Shown: piece by piece, positions 1 to 5,768 of the stretch
Numbering within the stretch: the first letter of the stretch is position 1
How the letters are laid out: each line of letters starts with the position of its first letter
Source: Planctomycetota bacterium
GTDB lineage: Bacteria; Planctomycetota; PLA2; JAEUHO01
DNA: 7,915 nt
Reading direction: 5' to 3'
Assembly (NCBI GenBank): GCA_024639415.1
Contig: JAHEIK010000117.1
Location: 1-7,915, forward strand
The notes under the pieces: generated by a model
The model's database searches: none
Told to the model about the DNA's origin: nothing
The model's input: the letters and a program-made list of their open reading frames with translations, nothing else
Position numbers and translations under genes: made by a program

Positions 1-1784
1 TGATCCTCGAGAAGCTCGAAGCCGAGGGCGTCCAGCCCGCAGCCCGCTCGGAGGACAGCGAGTTCCTCCGGCGCCTGTACCTCGACCTGCTCGGGACCGT
101 GCCCACACCCAAAGAGGTGACGACGTTCCTCGCCGACAAGGCACGGGACAAGCGCGCGCGCAAGATCGACGAACTCATGGAGAGCGATGCGTACGCCGAG
201 AACCAGGCGTCTTTCTGGTTCCGCACGCTGACCGGCATGAGCGTCCACCAGGGCCGCGCCCGCGAAGGCCAGGGCGGCCGCTACATCGCAGGCGAAGGCG
301 GCAAGAAGTTCCACGAGTGGCTCAGCGCACAGATCGCTGCCGACCGCCCGTACAACGCCATCGTCGAGGATCTCATCACGGCCAGCGGCCGCACGGATGA
401 GAACGGCGCCGCCGGCTACCTGGCCCGCTGGGAGAGCAACGCGAACAACACCGCCGGGGCCGTTGCCAAGCACTTCCTCGGCGTGCAGATCCAGTGCGCC
501 CAATGCCACGACCACATCTACGAGCCCGACTGGAAACAGAAGGACTTCGAAGGCATGGCGGCGTTCTTCGCCCTGACCTCCGTCCGCCGCGTGCCCGAGT
601 ACCGCGAGCTGCAGAAGATGCGGCGCGACATGCAGAAGAAGAAGGGCGCCGCGAAGCAGGGCGCCGACCTACGCCGGCCGGGCGCCCAGGGCGGCGACGG
701 CATGGACGGCGCGATGGATCGCATGGGCCCCGAGATGCGCGCGAAGCTCAAGGACCTGGCCAAGTACCGCAACATCGTCGAGGTGCGCGAGGCCAACATC
801 GATCCGCGCCAAACCGACCGCATGCTACGCCGCCTGAAGAACGCGAAGAACGAGCAGCTCAAGGCTCGCGCGAAGCTCATGGGGACGACGCCCAAGTTCT
901 GGCTCGCCTCGGAGGCCGCGGACCTGCCCGGCGTCTCGCGCCGCTACCTCCTCGCACGCTGGGTCACGTCGAATGACAACCCGTACTTCGCGAAGGCACT
1001 TGCCAACCGCATGTGGGGCACGTTCCTCGGCCGCGGCATCGTCGACCCGATCGACGACTTCAACAGCTTCCAGGAGCCGTCGCATCCGCGCGTCCTGGCC
1101 GTGCTCGCTGAGGACTTCAAGTCCAACGGCTACGACCTCAAGCGCCTCCAGCGCATCGTGCTCAACTCCGACACGTACCAGCGCACATCGCGCTGGGACG
1201 GAGACGAGGAGCCGGATGCGGCGCTGTTCGCCAAGGCGTCGGTCAGGCCGCTGAACACCGAGCAGCTCTACTTCGCCCTGGTGCGTGCTACAGGCATGGA
1301 GACGCGCCTCAGCCGCGTCTCGCGGCGCCAGGGTCAGGCCGCGCAGCGCGGCATCTTCTCGGCGTTCACCTTCGTCTTCGACGACGACGAGGGCAAGGCC
1401 GAGGAGGACTTCTCCGGCAGCATCCCGCAGGGCCTGTTCCTGATGAACGGGGAGTTGATCCAGAGAGCGATCGGCGGCGAGCGCGACCTCGGGAAGCCGA
1501 GTGGTCGCCGCAAGGCGCGCAGCAAGGGACGCGAGCGTGCGGGCCGCGAGCGCAATCGCCGCCGCGGAGCGACGACGATGCTCGATGAACTCCTACGCAC
1601 GGAGAAGAGCGAGGGCCGCATCATCGACCAGCTCTTCCTGCGCGCGTACGGCCGTGAGGCCGGCCGCGAGGAGCAGCGCGAAGCGCAGCGCTTCCTCGCC
1701 TCGCGCAAGAGCGAGTACCCCAAGGGCTACGCCGACCTCTTCTGGGCGATCCTCAACTCCGCCGAGTTCATGACGAACCACTAG
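1..1784 (+). CDS. DUF1549/DUF1553 (PSCyt2-PSD1) protein, 5' truncated by window edge
   Basis: The reading frame is open from the left edge (first full codon at nt 3), so the start and any N-terminal PSCyt1 or signal region lie outside. A GTG at 99 sits inside the conserved segment FLRRLYLDLLGTVPT, so it is not the start. Of 593 visible residues, the first ~200 match DUF1549: the LDLLGTVPTPKEV opening, and IQCAQCHDH with a CxxCH (Cys165, Cys168, His169 from the first visible codon) followed by the WKQKDFEGMAAFFA segment. DUF1553 runs from about residue 310 to the end: NPYFAKALANRMWGTFLGRG, SHPRVLAVLAEDF, and the terminal FWAILNSAEFMTNH, which is a normal family ending. Two inserts stand out: a Lys/Gly/Met-rich stretch at nt 603-890 between the domains, and an Arg-rich loop at nt 1495-1575. 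The CxxCH suggests heme or metal binding, but function is not established. It pairs with the DUF1501 gene 44 nt downstream, as is usual in planctomycetes. Confidence 0.9.
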   Translation, partial: ILEKLEAEGVQPAARSEDSEFLRRLYLDLLGTVPTPKEVTTFLADKARDKRARKIDELMESDAYAENQASFWFRTLTGMSVHQGRAREGQGGRYIAGEGGKKFHEWLSAQIAADRPYNAIVEDLITASGRTDENGAAGYLARWESNANNTAGAVAKHFLGVQIQCAQCHDHIYEPDWKQKDFEGMAAFFALTSVRRVPEYRELQKMRRDMQKKKGAAKQGADLRRPGAQGGDGMDGAMDRMGPEMRAKLKDLAKYRNIVEVREANIDPRQTDRMLRRLKNAKNEQLKARAKLMGTTPKFWLASEAADLPGVSRRYLLARWVTSNDNPYFAKALANRMWGTFLGRGIVDPIDDFNSFQEPSHPRVLAVLAEDFKSNGYDLKRLQRIVLNSDTYQRTSRWDGDEEPDAALFAKASVRPLNTEQLYFALVRATGMETRLSRVSRRQGQAAQRGIFSAFTFVFDDDEGKAEEDFSGSIPQGLFLMNGELIQRAIGGERDLGKPSGRRKARSKGRERAGRERNRRRGATTMLDELLRTEKSEGRIIDQLFLRAYGREAGREEQREAQRFLASRKSEYPKGYADLFWAILNSAEFMTNH

Positions 1785-1817
1785 CCATCGTCCCCAGCCC
1801 CCCTCTCGATGCATTCC

Positions 1818-1822
1818 AGGAG
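1818..1822 (+). promoter_or_regulatory. Shine-Dalgarno AGGAG deciding the DUF1501 start
   Basis: AGGAG lies 6 nt before the ATG at 1829 and only 3 nt before an in-frame GTG at 1826. The spacing favours ATG 1829. No TAnnnT box is seen in the short gap from 1785 to 1817, consistent with co-transcription with the upstream gene. Confidence 0.6.
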
Positions 1823-1828
1823 CCCGTG

Positions 1829-3205
1829 ATGTGCAAGCACTGTGACAACGCCACACCCGCCCCGATCTCCCGCCGCCAGGTCCTGCGCTACGGCGCGGGT
1901 GCCGCAGCCGCCGCCGGCCTCCTCGCCGCGCCGCTGCGCCACGTCTTCGCCGAAGAGGGCACCGACCAGGTCGCCAAGGCGATCGCCGGGCGCGGCAAGG
2001 CCAAGCAGGTCATCCTGCTCTTCATGAGTGGCGGAGCGAGCCACCTGGACACGTTCGATCCCAAGCCGGGCGCGACGACCCAGGGACCGACGCGGTCTAT
2101 CGACACGGCGGTGTCGGGCGTGAAGATCGCCTCCAGCCTGCCCGAAGTCGCCAAGCGCATGCAGGACATCGCGCTGATCCGCGGCATGACGAGCAAGGAG
2201 GGCAACCACGAGCGCGCGCGCTACCTCATGCACACCGGCTACGCTCCCACCCCCACCGTCGTCCACGCGGGGCTGGGGACGATCGTCAGCCACGAGCTCG
2301 GCAGCAAGACTGCCGCGCTGCCCGAGTGCATCGCGATCAACGGCCCGGGCGCGCGTCCCGGCTACATGGGGGTCCGGCATGCACCCTTCGCGATCCAGGT
2401 CCAAGCGCCCGCCGGCGGCTCGGACGAGCGCGGTCCTGCGCGTAGGCGCCAGGGCGGCGGCGGCAAGCGACCGGTCGTCCAGAATCTGGAGCTGGCCGGC
2501 GGCATGACGAAGGAGCGGCGCGACGAGCGCGTCGGCTTCCTCGAGAAGCTCAACGCCCGCTTCGGCAAGGACCGCACGAAGGGTGTCGGAGAGGCGCAGC
2601 AGGCGATGTTCGATCGCGCTCGCAAGCTCATGGACTCCCCGAAGAACACGGCGTTCGATCTCGAGAGCGAGAAGCCCGCGACGATCGAGCGCTACGGCAA
2701 GACGCGTTTCGGCATGGGCTGCCTGATGGCACGCCGGCTGATCGACGAAGGCGTCAAGTGCGTCGAGGTCATGATGGGCGGCTGGGACACGCACGACGAC
2801 GGCTTCAACCGCGTCCGCACCCTCAACCAGCAGCTCGACCCGGCCGTTGCCGCGCTCCTCGACGACCTGAAGGCCTCCGGCAAGTTCGACGAGACGCTGG
2901 TGGTCTGGGTCGGCGACTTCGGCCGTACCCCCCGCATCGACACGGGCCGCAACGGCCGCGGCCACTACCCGCGCGCGTGGTCGGCCTGGCTGGCCGGCGG
3001 CGGTGTGCAGGGCGGCCGCGTGATCGGCAAGACGGACGCCAAGGGCGAGACCGTCGTCGACGGCCACGTGAAGCCCGAGGACTTCTACGCCTCGATCATG
3101 CACGCCACGGCGATCGACGCGGCGAAGACGTTCTACACCTCACAGGGACGCCCGATCCAGATCGTGTACAAGGACGGACGGGTGGTGAACGACCTGTTCG
3201 CCTAG
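1829..3205 (+). CDS. DUF1501 family protein with Tat signal
   Basis: This 458-residue protein starts at ATG 1829 (an in-frame GTG at 1826 is less well spaced from AGGAG). The N-terminus carries a CKHC motif (Cys2, Cys5), then SRRQVLRYGAGAAAAAGLLA with twin arginines at 15-16, a Tat-type signal ending near HVFA-EE. DUF1501 landmarks follow in order: VILLFMSGGASHLDTFDPKP (about 61-80), LIRGMTSKEGNHERARY, GWDTH (318-322), VVWVGDFGRTP (to 368), GRGHYPRAW (His379), and a normal C-terminal end in VVNDLFA. DUF1501 is related to the alkaline phosphatase/sulfatase-like superfamily, but its substrate is not established. A Gly/Arg-rich low-complexity loop lies near residues 195-215. It is the usual partner of DUF1549/DUF1553 proteins and very likely acts outside the cytoplasm. 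The family call is firm; the function is open. Confidence 0.93.
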   Translation: MCKHCDNATPAPISRRQVLRYGAGAAAAAGLLAAPLRHVFAEEGTDQVAKAIAGRGKAKQVILLFMSGGASHLDTFDPKPGATTQGPTRSIDTAVSGVKIASSLPEVAKRMQDIALIRGMTSKEGNHERARYLMHTGYAPTPTVVHAGLGTIVSHELGSKTAALPECIAINGPGARPGYMGVRHAPFAIQVQAPAGGSDERGPARRRQGGGGKRPVVQNLELAGGMTKERRDERVGFLEKLNARFGKDRTKGVGEAQQAMFDRARKLMDSPKNTAFDLESEKPATIERYGKTRFGMGCLMARRLIDEGVKCVEVMMGGWDTHDDGFNRVRTLNQQLDPAVAALLDDLKASGKFDETLVVWVGDFGRTPRIDTGRNGRGHYPRAWSAWLAGGGVQGGRVIGKTDAKGETVVDGHVKPEDFYASIMHATAIDAAKTFYTSQGRPIQIVYKDGRVVNDLFA

Positions 3206-3248
3206 CTAGTGCCGCAGCCTCAACGGGGAACCTGAACCGTTCGAGCCA

Positions 3249-3270
3249 GCCCCCGAGCCGGCGAGGGGGC
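3249..3270 (+). terminator. GC-rich hairpin downstream of DUF1501 gene
   Basis: GCCCCC (3249-3254) pairs with GGGGGC (3265-3270) around a 10-nt loop that contains GCCGGC. It lies 44 nt after the DUF1501 stop and could end that transcript. There is no T-tract, so a classical intrinsic terminator is not shown. It may instead be a divergent relative of the two hairpin repeats just downstream. Confidence 0.4.
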
Positions 3271-3273
3271 ATC

Positions 3274-3326
3274 GGTTCCCGAGTCCGGAGAGACGGGCCC
3301 CGCGCGACCGGTAGGTCGGGTGGGAG
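3274..3326 (+). repeat. Tandem hairpin repeat, unit 1
   Basis: This is the first copy of a ~53-nt element that begins GGTTC and ends GTGGGAG. Its core GAGACGGGCCCCGC (3290-3303) is identical in unit 2. The segment 3299-3324 folds into an 11-position stem around the loop GGTA, with 9 Watson-Crick pairs, one G-T wobble (3302/3321) and one G-G mismatch (3304/3319). The wobble favours the plus-strand RNA. It lies in the gap before the octaheme cytochrome gene; function unknown. Confidence 0.75.
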
Positions 3327-3336
3327 AGGGTGCACT

Positions 3337-3388
3337 GGTTCGCAAGTTCGAAGAGACGGGCCCCGCTCGACCGAAGGTCGAGTGGGAG
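3337..3388 (+). repeat. Tandem hairpin repeat, unit 2
   Basis: This second copy starts 63 nt after unit 1 and is one nt shorter in the loop. Segment 3362-3386 forms an uninterrupted 11-bp stem around the triloop GAA. At the position where unit 1 has a G-G mismatch, this copy has a T-A pair (3367/3381), so differences between copies keep or improve pairing. The G-T wobble (3365/3383) is retained. The tail GTGGGAG recurs once more at 3393-3399. Confidence 0.75.
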
Positions 3389-3590
3389 TCGCGTGGGAGG
3401 ACGAGTCGAGAAGGACCTCTTCGCCTAACCGACGACGGCTCCTGGCCTCCGGCGCCCCCTGCAGGAGGTCACTGGAGAGCCTTTCCAAGCATCCGGCAGC
3501 ACCCTGCTGCAATTCTCTACCTTTTGGTCGGAATTTGGTACACCTGCCCTCGGATCGCGCCCGCTTTCCTCGCCCGCGGACGCTCATCCG
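3389..3590 (+). promoter_or_regulatory. Gap before octaheme cytochrome gene; possible promoter in AT-richer stretch
   Basis: No gene is supported here. A small hairpin, GCAGC (3496-3500) with GCTGC (3506-3510), stands directly before the most AT-rich stretch of the window (about 3511-3540). That stretch contains TACCTT at 3518-3523, which fits a TAnnnT -10 box, but I see no convincing -35 box at normal spacing. A promoter for the cytochrome gene probably lies in this gap, because the gene has a strong SD and is separated from the upstream pair by 395 nt. The exact site is a guess. Confidence 0.25.
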
Positions 3591-3597
3591 GGAGGAG
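3591..3597 (+). promoter_or_regulatory. Strong Shine-Dalgarno GGAGGAG for the octaheme cytochrome gene
   Basis: GGAGGAG ends 3 nt before ATG 3601; its GGAGG core is 5 nt from the ATG. It settles the start, because the frame stays open far upstream (to about 2758) without resembling protein. Confidence 0.8.
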
Positions 3598-3600
3598 ACC

Positions 3601-5178
3601 ATGAGGAAGCAAGCCACGACGTGGACACTCGCCTGCCTGTTGCTGATCGGCGGTGCCCTGGTGTTTGCGATCAGCACGACGGACAGTCCCGAGGGGCTCG
3701 CCCCCAAGACGGCGACGGCCGACGAGAAGGGCGAGGAGAAGCAGAAGACCTGCTTGCAGTGCCACGCCGAGGAGACGCCCGGCATCGTCGGCCACTGGCG
3801 CGGCTCGGCGCACGCCGACCACGACGTCGGCTGCGAAGGCTGCCACGAGGCCCAGAAGGGTGACCTCGACGCCTGGATGCACGAGGGCAAGCTCATTGCC
3901 ACCGTCGTCTCGCCGAAGGACTGCGGTGAGTGCCACGAGAAGGAGTTCGAGGAGTTCACCGCCAGCCACCACGCGAAGGGCGGCAACATCCTGCACTCGC
4001 TCGACAACCTCCTCGCCGAGGTCGTCGAAGGCCACCGCGGCCCTGTGAAGATCCCGGATCCGCACAACCCCGGCACGTTCGTCGAGATCAACGGACTCGC
4101 GTTCGCGAACACGGGCTGCCAGCAGTGCCACGGAAGCCAGCTCTCGCTGCTCTCCAAGTCCGGCGAAGCCATGACGCCCTGGAAGCTGGAGATCCCGAAG
4201 GGTGGCGGCAAGGCCGTCGTCACGTTCGACAAGAGCCTCATCGATCCTGCGCAGATCCAGCGCGGCGAGTCGGGTCAGCCCCTCTTCGACTCGAAGAGCT
4301 GGCCGAACACCGGCATCGGCCGCCTGAACCTCGACGGCAGCCGCGGCAGCTGCAGCGCCTGCCACTCCCGCCACGACTTCTCCTCGCGCCGCGCGCGCCA
4401 GCCGGAGAACTGCGGCAAGTGCCACCTCGGCCCGGATCACCCGCAGAAGGAGATCTACGAGGAGAGCAAGCACGGCATCGCCTACCGCGACCTCAAGGAC
4501 AAGATGAACCTCGACGCCAAGACGTGGATCCTGGGCAAGGACTACGACGCGGCGCCCACATGCGCGACGTGCCACATGTCCGCGACCAGGGACATGCCGA
4601 TCACGCACGATCCGCGCGAGCGCATCTCGTGGAACAACCGTCCGCCGGTCTCCAAGCTGCTCGACACGGACGCGCAGCACAACGCGACGAGCGATCCTGC
4701 CAAGATCGTCAGCAGCTGGCAGGACAAGCGCAAGGCCATGCAGAACGTCTGCATGAACTGCCACTCACCGAAGTACGTCGAGAACTTCTACAAGCAGTAC
4801 GACGACTTCGTGAAGCTCTACAACGCGAAGTACGGCACGCCCGGCTCGCAGCTGATGGGCGCCCTCAAGAAGCACGGACTCATCACCAAGCCGCCCTTCG
4901 ACGAGAAGATCGAGTGGACGTGGTTCTACCTCTGGCACCACGAGGGCCGCCGCGCCCGTCACGGTGCGTCGATGATGGCGCCTGACTACGCGCACTGGCA
5001 CGGCACGTTCGAGGTCGCGGAGCGCTGGTACCAGGAGCTGATTCCCGAGATCAAGGAGATCCTCGAGAAGGCCGAGAAGGACCCGGCGAAGAAGGATGGC
5101 GCGCACGCCGTCAAGAAGCTGCTGGACGAGATCCTCGCGCGTCCCGAGCACCGCTACGGAGCCACCGGCAAGCGGTAG
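3601..5178 (+). CDS. Octaheme cytochrome c, hydroxylamine oxidoreductase (HAO) family
   Basis: This 525-residue exported protein has exactly eight CxxCH sites, with first Cys at 51, 78, 108, 173, 251, 271, 321 and 384. The N-terminus (MRKQ, then a hydrophobic run to about residue 24) is a Sec signal or anchor; one cleavage option is TATA-DE near 40. HAO-family hallmarks follow heme 8: YVENFYKQYDDFVKLYNAKY, IEWTWFYLWHHEGRRARHG (W445-G455) and MMAPDYAHWHG. In the family, heme 4 (here C173) is the catalytic P460-type heme, cross-linked by a tyrosine from a neighbouring subunit; Tyr463 in PDYAHWHG is my candidate. The GPDH motif after heme 6 (Asp279, His280) may supply the active-site acid and base. 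Known members oxidise hydroxylamine to NO, oxidise hydrazine, or (tyrosine-less) reduce nitrite. Length is near the family norm and there is no C-terminal membrane helix. No electron-carrier or other nitrogen-cycle gene is visible nearby, so the substrate is inferred, not shown. Confidence 0.93.
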   Translation: MRKQATTWTLACLLLIGGALVFAISTTDSPEGLAPKTATADEKGEEKQKTCLQCHAEETPGIVGHWRGSAHADHDVGCEGCHEAQKGDLDAWMHEGKLIATVVSPKDCGECHEKEFEEFTASHHAKGGNILHSLDNLLAEVVEGHRGPVKIPDPHNPGTFVEINGLAFANTGCQQCHGSQLSLLSKSGEAMTPWKLEIPKGGGKAVVTFDKSLIDPAQIQRGESGQPLFDSKSWPNTGIGRLNLDGSRGSCSACHSRHDFSSRRARQPENCGKCHLGPDHPQKEIYEESKHGIAYRDLKDKMNLDAKTWILGKDYDAAPTCATCHMSATRDMPITHDPRERISWNNRPPVSKLLDTDAQHNATSDPAKIVSSWQDKRKAMQNVCMNCHSPKYVENFYKQYDDFVKLYNAKYGTPGSQLMGALKKHGLITKPPFDEKIEWTWFYLWHHEGRRARHGASMMAPDYAHWHGTFEVAERWYQELIPEIKEILEKAEKDPAKKDGAHAVKKLLDEILARPEHRYGATGKR

Positions 5179-5199
5179 TCACACAGCGCTACGCCTGAG

Positions 5200-5249
5200 G
5201 GGGCGGTCACGTGGCGGCATCCGCGAGGGTGTCGCCGCGGGGCCGCCCC
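5200..5249 (+). terminator. Long stem-loop between convergent genes, probable terminator
   Basis: The outer stem GGGGCGG (5200-5206) pairs with CCGCCCC (5243-5249). Inside it, CGTGGCGGCA (5210-5219) pairs with TGTCGCCGCG (5230-5239) at all ten positions, including two G-T wobbles; the loop is 10 nt. Small 3-nt internal loops separate the two stems. It begins 22 nt after the cytochrome stop and lies 43 nt past the stop of the opposing arfB-like gene. The wobbles favour plus-strand RNA. Only TT follows, so it is not a textbook U-tract terminator. Confidence 0.55.
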
Positions 5250-5272
5250 TTCGCAGTTCCAAGCGCAGCGCA

Positions 5273-5286
5273 TCTCCCGCTGGAGA
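5273..5286 (-). terminator. Small hairpin just after the arfB-like stop codon
   Basis: TCTCC (5273-5277) pairs with GGAGA (5282-5286) around a 4-nt loop, a few nt past the minus-strand stop. It is short and has no T-tract, so a terminator role is weakly supported. Confidence 0.2.
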
Positions 5287-5291
5287 CGGAC

Positions 5292-5732
5292 CTAGTCCTC
5301 GCCGGAGGGGCGCTTGCGCTGGCGCTTCGTGTCACCCCGCCGCTTCTTGCTGTCGAGGCGCTTGCGCTGCGACGAGCGTGTGGGCTTCGTCTTGCGCCGC
5401 TTGCGTTGGCGCTTGAGCGCCTCGCGCAGGATCCCGATGAGTCTCTCGACGGCATCGTCGACGTTGCGCGACTGCTCGCGGTTGCGCTCCGACGTGACGA
5501 GCAGGTCGCCGTCCTCCGTCAGCCGTGAGGCCAGCTTCTCCTCGATGCGCTCACGATCCTCGTCGCGCAGGGCTTCGGACGTCCTGGGGTTCCAGCGCAG
5601 CAGCACCTTGCTGGAGGTCTTGTTGACGTGCTGCCCCCCGGGCCCGCCGGATCGGGCGTAGCTCAGCTCGATCTCGTGCGCGGGGATGCGCACGTGCTCG
5701 CTCACGTCGATAGTGGAGGGCAGACGGGGCAT
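5292..5732 (-). CDS. arfB: ArfB/YaeJ-type peptidyl-tRNA hydrolase (ribosome rescue)
   Basis: This 146-residue protein has one release-factor catalytic domain with SYARSGGPGGQHVNKTSSKV; the GGQ is at residues 32-34. It lacks the codon-recognition domains of RF1/RF2, so it should hydrolyse peptidyl-tRNA on ribosomes stalled without a stop codon. The tail (about 107-143) is extremely Lys/Arg-rich with TKPTRSSQRKRLDSKKRRG, the ArfB tail pattern that enters the empty mRNA channel in known homologues. Length is right for ArfB. I chose the ATG at 5732 because the protein then starts shortly before the conserved VRIPAHEIELSYARS segment; the frame stays open upstream but overlaps rluA and looks non-coding there. 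No clear SD is seen, though CAGAAT (5739-5744) lies 6 nt upstream. It is divergent from the pseudouridine synthase across 36 bp and convergent with the cytochrome gene. Confidence 0.93.
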   Translation of the reverse strand: MPRLPSTIDVSEHVRIPAHEIELSYARSGGPGGQHVNKTSSKVLLRWNPRTSEALRDEDRERIEEKLASRLTEDGDLLVTSERNREQSRNVDDAVERLIGILREALKRQRKRRKTKPTRSSQRKRLDSKKRRGDTKRQRKRPSGED

Positions 5733-5755
5733 GCCTGCATTCTGCCCCGGCGCAG

Positions 5756-5761
5756 TAGGCT
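5756..5761 (+). promoter_or_regulatory. TAGGCT, candidate -10 box for a leaderless rluA-family mRNA
   Basis: TAGGCT lies 7 nt before ATG 5769 with no SD between. It fits TAnnnT, and a transcript start 7 nt later would fall on the ATG itself. The same TAnGCT arrangement precedes the next two genes. No clear -35 box is seen. Confidence 0.4.
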
Positions 5762-5768
5762 TTGCGTC

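Noticed and set aside
1781..3103. Long minus-strand open frame antisense to the DUF1501 gene (also 3517-4764 minus, antisense to the cytochrome gene, and 6184-7497 minus)
   Set aside because: These are antisense shadows in high-G+C DNA: biased toward Ala, Arg, Val, Leu and Asp, with no recognisable motif, while the opposite strand encodes clear family members.
3331..3390. tRNA-like segment (GGTTCGCAAGTTCGA resembles a T-arm)
   Set aside because: No cloverleaf, acceptor stem or anticodon arm can be formed around it; the resemblance is limited to the GGTTC motif.
3274..3399. CRISPR array
   Set aside because: Only two units, strongly self-complementary, with no distinct unique spacers of regular length and no cas gene.
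3537..3549. Sigma-54 type promoter (TTGGTACACCTGCCC)
   Set aside because: The GG and GC doublets are 7 nt apart rather than the required 10.
2758..3600. Upstream extension of the cytochrome reading frame, open back to 2758
   Set aside because: It overlaps the DUF1501 gene out of frame and crosses the hairpin repeats. The true start at 3601 has a strong SD and begins a signal peptide.
3625..3640. Lipobox (TLAC) in the cytochrome signal region
   Set aside because: Residues 9-12 do not fit the Leu-x-Gly/Ala-Cys pattern well and the Cys lies in the middle of the hydrophobic core.
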